Below are positions 13,414 to 25,566 of a stretch of DNA of 64,000 nt, piece after piece (within the stretch, counting starts at the first letter, position 1; every line of letters begins with the position of its first letter). The notes under the pieces were generated by a model. The model was given only the letters and a program-made list of their open reading frames with translations. It did no database searches and was not told the DNA's origin. The translations under genes were made by a program, and so were the position numbers. This stretch comes from Exophiala sp. HKRS030 (taxonomy: Eukaryota; Ascomycota; Eurotiomycetes; Chaetothyriales; Herpotrichiellaceae). The DNA lies in assembly GCA_023897205.1 (NCBI GenBank), contig JAHWDD010000001.1, forward strand, positions 4,092,001 to 4,156,000. The letters are read 5' to 3'.

Positions 13414-14355
13414 TCAAATGATGTCCCAGGAGTCTTCGCAGGCGTGACAAAATTTGCTACACGTCACACTGGCACTGAGACTGTAGTTGCTGATACTGAT
13501 GGACTCGTCTTTGAAGGCATCGGCGAAGTCGTCTTTTCCCTTGGCCATAGCACCGACGAAAACGCAGATGCTTTCGGTGGGAGCAAGCTTGTCAACATAG
13601 TCTCTGACACGGACCACGTCTGCATCGAAACTCAGCGTCACTTTCCGGCAATTGGGTGGTAAATGGTCCGTGATGGGGTTTTTGATGACCTTGAGCAATT
13701 TTTCTTGAGAGTTGACTGATCGGATTGAAAGCCGGTGTAGTAGTTGAACCATGAGACCGGCGAATCGTTTAAAGGTTCGCGGGATACGCACGCTTGGGTT
13801 GACTTCGATCAAGACGCCTTTAGCAGTGTGGATGAAGATCTGCAGTCTTCCGGCCTTGTTGATGGGCGAATCCAGGAGCGTAAGCAGGCACTGAACGTTG
13901 AAGTCAGCTCGCCACTAGCATCGAAGTGGGATATATAGCCACCTGATGTGTGATATCCGGTCTCGCATCACTAATATCACGGCCCATCTTGCGCATCACG
14001 CCAATGTGTTCGTCACTGTTCAACAGCGAATACTTCTCTTCTTTGCCGGACTTCCCGCTATGGGCCGCCTTGTAAGTTTCGAGGCTTGCATTGGACAAGA
14101 CGACGATTAATCGCTTTGTGTCTTTATCGCTGGCCGAGATAGGCACGTGTTGTTCGGCCACAAGCCGCGGGAGTTCGGGTGGGGGAAGAGACTGCGTTCC
14201 TATGGAGGTAGAATACAATGAGTCAAATATCTCTTCGACAAACTTGTCAAACGAATCGTCGTCGGGCATCTTCGAGCTGCACTAAAACAACTTCTGGTAT
14301 GAGGGAACATACTGGAACGCTTCCTCTTGACTCCGAGGGTAGAGGCTTCGGGCAT
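13414..14355 (-). CDS. EMG1: 18S rRNA pseudouridine N1-methyltransferase Emg1/Nep1
   Basis: A SPOUT-class methyltransferase that modifies the hypermodified pseudouridine in 18S rRNA and is needed for 40S assembly in the nucleolus. The core is unmistakable: [49 protein letters not shown], then after an intron (13942-13891) [60 protein letters not shown] and [19 protein letters not shown]. The preferred model starts at ATG 14355 ([14 protein letters not shown]). It splices 14312-14200 (GTATGT to CCATAG) in frame to [19 protein letters not shown], giving exons 14355-14313, 14199-13943 and 13890-13414 and 258 residues. The alternative start is ATG 14269 without that intron (267 residues, N-terminus [10 protein letters not shown]). 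The basic KRKR N-terminus and the Pro-rich continuation look more like other fungal Nep1 proteins, so I favour the first model. Confidence 0.93.
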
Positions 14356-15336
14356 GATGACTGTGTTGGCCGTGGGGGGTGATGAGTGGCTAAGGAATAG
14401 TCTGTGTAACAGTGCTTGACTGGATGCAGGAAATAGAAGGAAGCTGGATGAGAAGAGTGAGCAGGAACTTCGAAGGCTGTATAGGTAGGAGAGGTAAGAA
14501 GGAATTCGTGAAATTCGGCGTCGGTCAAATGCTGGGATTTGATTTCCTCACCGCACCAAAAGTCCCCGAGTGTTTTTCCTCCCCGCTATCGGAAACGAAA
14601 ATTTGCACGAGCTAAAGAGGGTAGGTAAAGCGAGTACGATAACGGGCATGCATCCGACTCCCCAATACTCCGCAGTACGGTCAGCCAACGCCTCACTCCA
14701 AGTCTCTCAGAAACAGGCTCATTTGTATATACCTCGTTCAGAAATCGCCGAACATTCACTAGAGCACCTATCACGAGTAGTATGATCTTTTACCCTGATG
14801 TACAAATGCCTCCAAGGATTAGGTAGATACCTAGTAGGGTAGTCTGGTCTACCAGATCGAAATAGCTTTTATGGGCTGGCATGAATTCACCGCTCCCAAC
14901 TCCTACCCCATAACAAACGCTCTCTATAACCAGAATGCTGAAGTCCCTTTTTGCTCGATAAGGCTGTTCAAACTCTCTCTCTATGACTTTGCGGAATCGT
15001 GCACACCCAAAGCTGAACAAAAGATATCCATGTGCGATAAGGAGTAGGAAAGAAGAGAAAAAGGAAATAACCCTTGTCACTGCGGGCATCAAGTTCATTT
15101 CAAGACAACATGGGAAAAAAATGCTCTTTGCTTTCTTCGCGGGCTTGGATCGGTGCTCTACACCGAGTGCAGATCATACATGAAAGGAAAAATAAATTGT
15201 GTCAGTCATCGTTTGGCCCCAGACTCTGCCAAAACCAATCAAATATATACCATTGGTCGACCTGGTTGGGACAGCGCAGTCGCAATGCATGTCAAAAGCC
15301 CTTTGCTCGATGCGAGACTTCATTCACACGGGTGGT
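14356..15336. other. Intergenic between EMG1 and MSS4
   Basis: This contains the EMG1 promoter and the 3' flank of MSS4. A 102-codon minus-strand frame (14790-15098) has a hydrophobic start but no other support. Nothing else is recognised. Confidence 0.45.
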
Positions 15337-18299
15337 TCACTGAGTCTTCGGCTCCATACGCTCCTGCATCGACTGTAAAAGACCATCACCAAAAGGTGAC
15401 TGAGGCTGTATCAAGTCACTGGCAATGCGAGGAGGCTTCTTGCCCAAAACATTGTCGACACCTTTTTCACGCTCCTCTGGTTGGCATGGATCGGCAAAGT
15501 CAACCACGTCCGGGCTCGATATACTGGTATCATCGGCGATGTCAGTCGCAGTCGCTACTGTTGATGGTGAGACTCTGCGCAGTCCGGGTATCGATGGTGC
15601 AATAGGTTCTGGCGAGGCCGAAAGCGGCCCTTTACACTCTGATCTTTCATCTGGAGCATTCAAGAGTCGTTTCTCGTTGTGATCCCCATTCTCACCCGCT
15701 TCTGAGACCACTGGGAGTAACGTCGGCCCCTTAGACTCTTCGGTTGTTCTTAATATTCGCTCGGGCTTTTCCTCTTCGCTTCCACGCCGGCCTTTGTCAG
15801 CCGGAGTAGATTTATCTGTCTGCTTCTGCGCTTTACGCATGGTCTTTTCCACAGCCCCAGGGCTCATGGGTGGAGAATGTACAGAGGCTTCTCTGTCGCT
15901 TCCGTGACTCTCTCTTGGGAGTTGTCGTTGGCTATCTATTGAGAAATTCTGAGTCTGGGTTCCAGAAGGCCGGCTGTCTTGCGCTCTCCTTCGATCAGCC
16001 TCCTCTTGGGTCATGGTAATGCCGGTAACGAAGTTAAGAAACCGGTCGCCATATGCTTGAGGAGGAATGGGAGAAATCTGCGTCCGAGGGGCCGAAAGGC
16101 CCTTCCAGAAATGCTCAATACGCTTGATTATACCATACTGTCACCAGTTAGTTACCGCCATCTAGACGTGAAAGGTGGACTTACGTGTGTCAAGCAATCG
16201 ATGACACCAAGATAGTAAACGGAATCTCCCCCTTGACCATCTTCATGCGTACCCCTGATACCCCCATCATAATTGTAGAATATGCGAAATTGTCTTTCAT
16301 CCCCCGAAGACATCTCAGACGGCATCTTTCTTTGTACCATGCCCATAGGTACAGGCTTCTCCTTCTTGAGCGTCAGCCTCAACTCTCGTGCCTTTCGTGC
16401 ACTTTCAAGTCGAGATGGAGTTCTAATCAGCATTGAAGGAGTTTGATCGTCTTCTTCTCCTCCTGGCTGGAAAACTTGCAGTGTAGCTTCGCGCAGGTTC
16501 TCCTCATTGCCTTTCGCAAGGTCATGAATTCCAACCAGAAGGGAATAGTCCATTATCTGAAGCCTTTGCAACAGTGAAACGTCTCGCTTTAACTGTTCCA
16601 GGAAAATCTGACGTATCCGTGCATCGAATTCGAGGTGCTTGTCCCTACGTAGCCAGTTCAAGTCTTTCAGAGTTGCCCTAGGGTTGCTTGCCAGATCCTC
16701 TTCCCTAAAGTCTCTCCCTATTGTCGAGCCTTTCAAGTCGAACATTTGATGAATATCCCGATGGGGTGGGAATAGGTTGTTCATCACAACAAAGTGAATC
16801 TTGCGACCATAAGGTATCTTGACTCTGTGCAAACCGTAAAACTGGCTGATGAGCGTGTTCGGGTTGTCCACAACATGTCGATAATAATCTCGTAAGATCC
16901 TCCTCAGCAACTTATGCTCGGCGTGGTGAATAGTCTTGATGATGTATTTATAGTCTCGCGAGAAATAAAAGAATGATCCAGATTTCCCTGGACTGCCCAG
17001 CTCTGAAAGGATATACTTGCTAGTCAGACTGACTAGGTAATCCGCTGGATCAAGACCGAAAATGGCACGCAGGTGTCGAAATACCCACGGCGCATAGTCC
17101 TTGAACTTGAAGTCGTATTTTGCGCTAGGTGTCAGTTCATTCCCGGTGATATCGAAACTGAACTTGTGTTTTGCATCGAAATCGGCATCCGTCAATTCAC
17201 GGTCCATCTTTGCATTTGTTCTCGACACAGTAAATCGAATTCCTGTCAGCATATTGTACGCGGTGACCCAATTGACGTGACCTTCTTCAACTTTCTTCCC
17301 AACCACCACACGATCGTCGTCTTCCTCTTCCCTCTTTTTCCTCTTGCTTGCTCTTTTTTGCTTGATCAGTTCCGTCCATCGCGCCGCATCCTCATCTGGG
17401 GCCACCTCGTCTAAATGAGCGTCGGACTGCATTGACCGGGTCGTCCTACGCACAAGACCCAGCGACGCTCTCCTATGCCTGACCGTAGAGTCATGGTGGT
17501 CTCTCGTGGGGGAGAAGCGGCCGGTGGTGGACAAGGCTTCTTCTGAAGGGCCCGCGGCGAAGGAGAAATCTCGTGAGTTCCGTCCGATCGGAATGGTAGG
17601 TTTCGGGACTTGGAGAGTATGGCGGTGGCTGAGTTTCGGTAATTCAGAATTCGAGGATTGGTCTACAGTTCGATCTTGTAGTGCTGCTGACGGAGGCATT
17701 GCAGGCGGGGAGGAAAAACGAGCGAGAGTCGGGCCCGAAGCGCGAGGCGGTTGTAGAAACAATGCCTGGCCATCGGATCGCGCAGTATCGGGGACCGTCG
17801 AGGCTGTTACCATATGGTATGGATCGTATTCAGGCTTCGCGGGGGGAAGGCTTGTGTCCAGTTTACCCAACTCAGGCGTGTGGCCCCCTAGCTGAACAGG
17901 AGCACCTGTAGCTTCTTCATTCAACCCATTCTCAACGCTAGACAGTCTGCTCAGGCCCTCGACTGAGGGCGGACTTCTGAACAAGGTGTCGGTCTGTTTC
18001 CCTGCTGCGCTTCCTATTGAATGTGTGCTGCTCGCCTTGGATTGTGACCTGTCCCGGGATGCCTTGATATTTCCATTCGGCAGCCCATTAGTCAGCGAGT
18101 GATGGCTGCCGTTCCTGAAATTTTTAAGCTGATCCAGCCTGTGATCTGGATAGCCCGTCTCTACATCAGACCCGCCCGTGTATGTAAAGACACCGCCGAT
18201 TGTTTTGTCGTGAGACTTGCGAGCAGTACCATCGATGGAAGAGGTATTGGCGCTGTTAGGGACAAGGGGTAGAGCGGGTTCGGGTGCCCCAGGACGCAT
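15337..18299 (-). CDS. MSS4: Phosphatidylinositol-4-phosphate 5-kinase
   Basis: Exons 18299-16185 and 16137-15337 (intron GTAAGT to GACAG, phase 0) encode 971 residues. The first ATG is at 18299; the open frame further 5' lacks an ATG. Residues 1-330 are a disordered Ser/Pro-rich region. A basic-acidic stretch ([17 protein letters not shown]) precedes the kinase domain at about 400-740. Landmarks are the G-loop region [20 protein letters not shown] (about 435-455), [20 protein letters not shown] and DLKGSTIGR (about 519), [12 protein letters not shown] (about 582), [20 protein letters not shown] across the exon junction, and [13 protein letters not shown]. The enzyme makes PI(4,5)P2 at the plasma membrane and controls actin and endocytosis. 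The C-terminal 230 residues are a disordered, charged tail. All catalytic motifs look intact. It is longer than yeast Mss4, mainly through disordered ends. Confidence 0.95.
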
Positions 18300-20475
18300 C
18301 GCAGACACAGCGGAATTGTCAGGAAAGGAATGTGAGGGTTGGCATGGAGTTTGGAGGTTACCGACACCCTGCCTGGTGAGAGTGCATGTCTCGAGGTGAT
18401 TTCGAGGAGGCTTCGGGTCCGTGGTTTGTTTGGTCGACGGTGCGAAGTAGGTGCGCAAATGTGAGTGACGATGTAGAGAACTACAATATGCGGTCAAGGC
18501 GAATAGACATTGGTATCTGGTGTGACGTTATGGGAGAATACAGGGGGTGTCATCCTCGACTGATGTTGGTGTTTTCCAGTTTAGATGCTGCTGGCCGGAC
18601 ACAAGCGCAGCCTGAACCAAGAGCCTGAGACTGAGCCGGAGCCCAGCGCCAGATGCCGCCGGTGCCAAGCCACAGTCACTAGCCGGACCGGAACTAATTT
18701 CAACTCCCTACAGCGTCTTCTCCCAGCCACTCTTGTCTACGTCAATCATGTCCATCTCGTTCGGATACGAGTACTCGTTACCCGTTTTATGCACCAGTCT
18801 ACACTCGCCTCGGCCTGCTGACCCGCTGTCCCGAAAACGCGAGTCTATATGGAGTAATGGCAAGTTACATGCGAGCTTTCGTTATGATCATCCAACCCTG
18901 GCAACGTGTATAGAACATGCCATGGCTCATATCCGTACGGAGACGATCAGCCAGGTTTCAGCCTCGAAACGCCTGTTTCCCGCAAAACCGCTAATTTTAA
19001 CATACTCGTGGTTGGTGATGATCATGACAAGGCTGTGATATGACAGTGGCACCGCCGCCACTCAAGGGTTCAGCTCTCGAAGTGAAATTGCTGTTACCAG
19101 CGATTTCCGATTTGGCCTGGAACTAACGATGGAACATGTCCAGCAAAATTTTCACTGCCAATACGCTATTCACCTTCCAGGTCATACAATGTCATGCAAC
19201 CAGGCATTACTCTACTTCGGGTAGGTCGTACTCGAACGCCCAGAAAGAGGGAATTGGCCAGAATTTGGTTGCCTTGGCTATTCATGCAAGTATCACCAAG
19301 TACCATTTAGGCAGGGAGCATCTGCGTGTCGATGTTTGTTGATTTGAAAGTTGCGATTGTCTTTCTACTGTGAAACAATCCCTCGATCCGAGGGCTAGGC
19401 CATTACAAGATTGCGATCCCACAGACGATATCTGTGTACGCTCGTTGGCCATACTAAGCCTGCTATCCTCAACGCACAATTACGCAACACATGAATACTG
19501 CTGGATTGGTGGCAGAACAGATCTGACCATTGTGGAAACAACCAGCTCGTGCTCTTCAGGACAAGTCTCCAAACAGACCCATAACTTCATCTACGATTAT
19601 ATAGCACCGGCAGCTCGATGTCAAGGGTACGCTCGCCTATCTCAACCCATCTCCTTCCCCTGTCAACGCTGAAGTCGTCAACAAAATCCGATGACATGCC
19701 GATCCTGCATCACTCATTGCCGGGGATCATCGGCCACTCGCCGTGTGAGACTCTCTCAATGTGGCATGCTCGTTCACATAACCAGCACCCTGACCAATCT
19801 CGGATGCGCAATCGCTATACACCTTCAAGCCAACCTTTGGTCAAGGCCATAGCCGAGGAAGTCTCCTGAATTCTGGCTAATAGCCAAATACATGGGACGT
19901 GCGGGGGGCGAATCCTTGTTGGCCAGCGCGGAGTAATGGTAAAAACCATGAGTGGACTGATGAACATTTCCCCAGGTTTTTGGGACGTTCAAGTTGGGGT
20001 TGATCGACTTTCTTCTTTGTCGAGCCCAGAACTAACTTCCACGGGCCACAGTTACAATGGGTGCTGTTTTGGGTGCTTTAGGCTAATTACCCAATTGTGG
20101 CGGGCGAGCCTCTTTACCTTTTGAACCTTTTCTGAACGGAGAGTGCCCGGTACTCGCTTTCTCGTCCAAGGGTAATGTCTGACAGAACAGACGGCAATTA
20201 CATTGATGGAGAGTCTGGACCTAACTATGTTGAAGAGTCTACTGGACATACACCAAGGCTTCACATCGCCTATGCAACGTCAGACGATGATTTTACGAGT
20301 TAGGTAGGCGGTTGCAATTCCCAGCCCTAGGCTATTGACATCTGGACGGACAATCCCCTGGACATGTATATCAAGTCTACTACCCTCGGGGGAAACACAA
20401 GTACATTTGTCACTGCGTGTATCTTTTGGAACGTCCTAGTTTTAAAACCAACAGCTCTTCTTGGACGCACCAGCA
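18300..20475. other. 2.2 kb intergenic, no gene recognised
   Basis: A divergent promoter region between MSS4 (minus) and the sugar transporter (plus). Small open frames (up to 101 codons) occur on both strands without any recognisable product or splice chain. No tRNA box pair or repeat array is seen. Confidence 0.45.
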
Positions 20476-22178
20476 ATGGCGCCACTGGAGAACCAGATTG
20501 TCATCGGTACCCAACGAGGCGACACCACCATCGACGTACAGAAACTCCTCGACCAGCCATGGTACAAGTACAAACACCTACGAAAGTTGTACGGATGGAT
20601 GTGCGTGGTGCTCATCGTCCAAGCCACCAACGGTCTCGACGGTTCGATCATGAACGGCATGCAGACCCTCACGTACTGGCAGTCGTACTTCCACCACCCC
20701 ACCGGCGCTCAACTCGGAATCTTCAACGGCACCCAAGGTCTGGGCGGAGTCATATCACAATTCTTCCTCTGGTGGCTGGTTGAAAAGATCGGACGCAAGC
20801 TCATCATCATCTCCGGGGCCGTCATCATCATCATCGGCGTCTTCTTGCAGTCCTTTGCCCAAGGCATCGCCATGTTCGCCGTGGCACGATGCGTCATCGG
20901 GTTAGGACTCAGCTTCGAATACACCGCCGCACCCATGCTCGTGTCCGAACTGGCACACCCGACCCACCGAGCTCAGTTGTCCACATTGCTCAACACTTTG
21001 TACTACTTTGGTAAGTTTTCTTCTTCATTCGCGGAGATCGCAACATCTCTTTCGAAAACCCTATCGTGTGAAAGCACATGTGCTGATCCTCTTTCTTTTT
21101 TTTTCGAATCGAAACAGGAGCCACCCTCGCAGCCTGGATCACTCTCGGCACACTATCAATCAAGAGCGACTGGAGCTGGCGCAGCGTGTCGTTGATCCAG
21201 ATGTTCCCTTCCCTCATCTCCCTGTCCCTGACGTGGTGGGTGCCCGAGTCGCCACGGTGGCTCGTCAGCCGAGGCCGCAACGAAGAGGCGCTCAAGACCC
21301 TCGTCGACATCCACTGCGGGGGCAACGAGGCCGACCCGCTCGCGCGGTTCGAGTACAACGAGATCGTCCAGGCGCTGGCCTACGAGAGGGAGAACGGCAG
21401 CCGGAGCTGGCTCGACCTCGTGCGCACCCCGGGCAACCGGCACCGCACCTGGGTCGTGGTGACGTGTTCGGTCGCGAGCCAGGCCACGGGCCAGACCATC
21501 ATCGGGTACTACCTGGTGGTGATCCTCGACGGCATCGGCATCACGGACCCCCGCACCCAGAGCATCATCAACGGGTGCCTGACCATGTGGAACATGGGTT
21601 GGGCCTTTTGGGGCGCCTACGTGATTGACCGGTTCGGCCGCCGGCCCATGATGTTGACGTCCCTCTGCGGGATGCTCGTCGCGGGTTTCCTGCCGTGGAC
21701 CATCTGCAGCGCCCTGTACGTCCAGGACGGGGTCAGAAACGCCGGCCCGCCGGTCATCGCCTTCATCTTCGTCTTCAACGCCTTTTACGCCTCGACCTGG
21801 AACGGCATCCTCACCGGCTACACGGTCGAGTGCATGAGCTACGACGTCCGGCCCAAGCTCATCTGCACCCAGAACCTCCTGGTCCAGGCCACCATCACCG
21901 GCTTCAACTACCTCAACCCGGTCGCCCTCAAGGACATTGGCTGGAGGTACTACCTGGTCGTCAACATCATCATCGTCCTGGTCATCGCCCTGGTCTACTT
22001 CACCTACCCCGAAACCTCCAAAATCACCCTCGAGGAGGTCGGCGTCATCTTCGACGGCAAGAGGGCCGTGCCCAACGACATCCTGGCCAAGCAGGACCTC
22101 AACGTCGGGGAAGAAGACGCCGTCGGCGGGGACGAGGACCCCAAATCCGTAGAGGTGGTGGAACATTGGGAAAAGTAA
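20476..22178 (+). CDS. MFS sugar transporter (lactose/hexose permease type)
   Basis: Exons 20476-21010 and 21118-22178 (GTAAGT to AAACAG) encode 531 residues with 12 predicted membrane helices. The start is the ATG at 20476. Sugar-porter signatures are visible: GLDGSIMNGMQTL in helix 1, WLVEKIGRKLIIISG (the G-R-K loop after helix 2), PESPRWLVSRGR after helix 6, IDRFGRRPMMLTS after helix 8, and YFTYPETSKITLEEV after helix 12. This variant of the family is common in filamentous fungi and is often annotated as lactose permease or hexose transporter. The substrate cannot be fixed from sequence. Exon 2 is strikingly rich in C- and G-ending codons, suggesting high expression. It converges on the CAX-like gene, whose 3' end is 550 bases away. 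Confidence 0.92.
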
Positions 22179-22729
22179 GGCGAGCGGGGGATATTTTTCC
22201 GGATCCTGTCCGTCCGGGATTGATTACCTGACGATGAAACACTGGGTCAACCGATGCGACAAACTGTCATGATACTACATGGGAAAAAAAAAGTCCAATG
22301 ACAGTGACATTGGAGTTGTATCATCGAGGGGTAGAGGACTCGGGATCAAAATCGATGCTCGTATAGTCATGGACATGAAAAGACACTCCGTCCACTTCTA
22401 TGTTGCTTCTGTAACTCTGTGTCAAGGCGTGACTGTTTCATACCACTATTTTGGTCTTTATTGTGCTCGCTCATACATTGATACAAAAGATATAAGCCAA
22501 CGTCAATAATTGCATTTCGATAATTGCATTCAAGCACGACAGCCCTTGACGACTTCATTATCATGCTAAACTACAAACAAGCACTAAACAGCTCTCGAAT
22601 GCATGTTACCAAAAGACAAATCACTGCACCAGCACCATGACACCTCGCTTGGATATTCATACTCGGACATAACATGCTGTCAACATAACGTATCCTATGT
22701 CTCGGCGGCCTCGATCAAACCAGGAATAT
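22179..22729. other. Convergent 3' flanks
   Basis: A 3'-to-3' spacer between the sugar transporter and the CAX-like gene. AT-rich, with no recognised element. Confidence 0.5.
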
Positions 22730-24342
22730 CTAAGTCATCAACATCTTCGCAGCTTGTAACAACGCTTCGGTTCCTTCGCCACCACTTTCCGTCGCAGGTG
22801 TCCGACCATTCGAAGTGGTCAATTCCGCATTAGGATAATACCAGGCCGTCAAGGCAATGATGATGTACACCATCTACATCCGTAACATGTCAGTAAAAGC
22901 ATTCATCAATGGAAACAAACATCCCACCACAGAATACTTACCACCAAAAGCGATCCTTCCAGATAGTCCGACGACCCATCTCGGAGGAAATTACCAACCA
23001 CGAGGATGGCGAGCACGAGCAAGACTATCTGAAAGATCTCAAAGTTCAAGTCCATTGGCTTCTTCAGACCCCAACCGACAATCACCACGAGAGGAGCATT
23101 GAACAAGGCCGTCTGGATAGAAGGCCCTAGACAGTGATAGAGAGCGAAATTCTGTAGAACACGAGTCAGCAAATACAAACAGATCTAAAACACTATTTGC
23201 ACACGACTTACAATCTGGTTATCATATGCCTCATCAATGGCAGTGAGGTGTTCGGCGGCCTTTTCCACCAGAGGAACCAAAATCAAACCAAGAAAGTTGT
23301 CCGGGACGCCATGCTCCACGACATATTCAATCTCCTCGACCAGGAAAACAGCCAGCAAGGAGATGATGGTCAAGGAGAGAACAATCGCAAGAACACATTC
23401 GGTCATGGTCAGCTTGGCCTTTCGAAGATCTGAGTGCCTGTCTCGGTCGGCCTGTTCGTCGGCCTCGAGGACTTCCTCAAAGATGTTATCGTGTGAAAAG
23501 CAATTGTAAATCAGGTACAAGAGAAAGGCGACGATGAGAATGATCGAGACGCCGTGGCTGATGCTAAGAGTGTCGTTGCGGAGTCTGGATTCCGTGTAGC
23601 CCTCTCCACTGGTGACTGTACTGCCGCTCAATGACGAGAAGAATGCCGACGGGATCAGCAGAGCAAACCCAGCCACGAGGATCAGACCCGAACCGACTTC
23701 GCTGACGATAGGGTGGAACTTTTGTGCCTTGTGCTTGATGCCGCCGACCAGGAAACAACACCCCAGGCAGAGAAGAAGGTTCGTTAGAATGGACCCGAGG
23801 ATGGCGGCCTGTATGACCGCAATTTTATTGCCATGACCGGCCTCCCCGGTTCCATTATCCTTTGCAATGAGGACCATGAACAGGACAATCTCGACGATGC
23901 CCCCCAGAGTAGTCTCGATAAAGATCCCTGCCACCTTGGGCATCTTTCGGGCGAACTCTTGTCCTGCGAAACCCAACAAGTTTGCGGCCGGTACCATGGC
24001 AATGTAGTTGACGGCAAACGTCCAGAGGTGATGATCGCCGTGGATGAAATGGAGAGCAATTGCGGCGGGCACAAAGGGCCAGAGAATATTGACCCAGCTG
24101 GAGACGGTGCATGACGATGTCCATATGATTTTGAAGAATTTGCCCGGCTCAACCCCTCTTCGACCACTCTCCCCCTCTGGTTGAACCCCAGGTGTGACCA
24201 TGTGACCGTTGTGGTTGTATTGAGGGAGAGTGGTCGTGCCAGTTGACGCAGTAGCCGACGGGGGCTCCTCTGCCTTTTCCCTGCGACCATTGTCTGCAGC
24301 CGTGGCTGGGCTAGCTTTGGCTTTTCGGTTGAACAGTCCCAT
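22730..24342 (-). CDS. Divergent Ca2+/H+ exchanger (CAX/Vcx1-like) family protein
   Basis: Exons 24342-23212, 23151-22942 and 22873-22730 (introns GTAAGT-TACAG and GTAAGT-TGTAG, both phase 0) encode 494 residues. After a disordered N-terminus of about 75 residues come roughly ten membrane helices in two halves, as in CAX antiporters. The two alpha-repeat signatures are present but altered. The first reads ETTLGGIVEIVLFMVLI, where canonical proteins have GNAxE. The second reads VEKAAEHLTAIDEAYDNQIN, where canonical proteins have GNAAEH. The conserved Glu is retained in both. An acidic cytoplasmic loop (EEVLEADEQADRDRHSD) separates the halves. The second half matches well downstream (SIQTALFNAPLVVIVGWG). 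Vacuolar or endomembrane cation/proton exchange is the family role, but ion specificity may differ. The short last exon ends in an acidic tail. Confidence 0.85.
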
Positions 24343-25566
24343 TGTGAGAAATTAGACGGTGAGGCTGAAAGGTACACGGCAGCAGTAAGAACTCGAGGAT
24401 TCACTAGGGATACTGTAGAAGGGGTGTGGGATAATCGACAGGGCGTCGAGGTTAATATCTTGGAGGTCAAGGTTGCATGACGGAAGAGCAAACGACAAGC
24501 AGAAATAAGAGGATTGTCAGTGTCAGTGTCACTGTCAGCGTCAATCGAGTAGAATAAAAGAAAAGTTGACGCGAGTTGGAAAAAACGCAGGCCAAAGAAG
24601 GGGAGTGAGTAGCGAGAGAGTGAAGTGGGAAGAGAAAGAACAGCAAAGCAAAGCAGTTGCAAGCAGAAGCAGTGAGTGACTGCATGAAGGAGGCTGTACA
24701 AGTCACAGGCCAAGATTGACCAAGAACCATCATGAAACTTGGACAAGAGAATTGAATGGATGCTTGGCTTCTTGTCAAGCTTGTTTGATCAAGGTTGAAG
24801 TCTTGTCGATGCTAAAAGTGATGAGAAGGAGGAATCATGGGCGTTTGTTTTTACTGGAGACAAAAACTCCAGACTCCATCTTATTTAACGCAACATGCCA
24901 ATCATCGCTATTTCCACACAGATCCCCCGTTATGGAGGGAGCTGAGAAAAGCCAACGCCGTCATCATTGTGAAGCCACCAGGCTCGGCACGACACGCCAG
25001 GGGCAGTACCAGGAAAACACCTTAGGTACTCCGTAGAGTATGTTGGAAAAGGGAATTCATACAGGAGAAGAGTTGACGCCATTGTGTTTCCCTTTGCCCT
25101 CCTTCGGTAGGTTACCTTGCCTCGAGGCGAATCAATTGGTAAACGTACCATCCCGTATATACCCAACTTGTAATCAGGGAGGTATATATTCTACATACAA
25201 GGGTACTCCGTACTGTACGGAATACCACAAAATCCCAAGGACTCGCAGCACCACCAATCAATATTTAAAAAGAAAAGCAATACCTACTTTGTACCCTTCC
25301 TGGTCAAATCAATGGCGCCTTTTGTTTTTCCCGTCGTTGATCGCCTCGTCACTTCGCCATTATCCATACCTACCTGGATTGTTCCAGCTGGCTATCGTTA
25401 CAGACATTTCCCACGTCCCATGTCGCGTTCCTTTCCCCATCTTCAGTCAATCTCGTTTCGGGGCATCAATCACACACACACACACACACACACACATACC
25501 ATCCCACTCGCCTTCTCCCCTCATCATTTCGTCATTGCTTTCAGAACTCCAAGTTCAAACATCACT
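24343..25566. other. Intergenic with CA microsatellite and ACTCCGTA motifs
   Basis: This holds the promoter and leader of the CAX-like gene and the 3' flank of the Zn2Cys6 gene. It carries a (CA)n repeat and two exact TACTCCGTA motifs (25027-25035 and 25204-25212). No coding gene is recognised. Confidence 0.5.
25471..25496 (+). repeat. (CA)13 dinucleotide microsatellite
   Basis: A perfect CA run lies in non-coding DNA just 3' of the Zn2Cys6 transcription-factor gene. Confidence 0.95.

Noticed and set aside
21156..22166. 336-codon antisense open frame
   Set aside because: It lies wholly opposite exon 2 of the sugar transporter, where GC-rich codons remove stops. Its composition (Asp/Val/Glu/Gly/Arg) is that of a mirror frame, with no domain.
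23784..24746. 320-codon minus-strand open frame
   Set aside because: It overlaps the CAX-like gene's exon 1 in another frame and continues into its leader. The CAX frame has the conserved helices.
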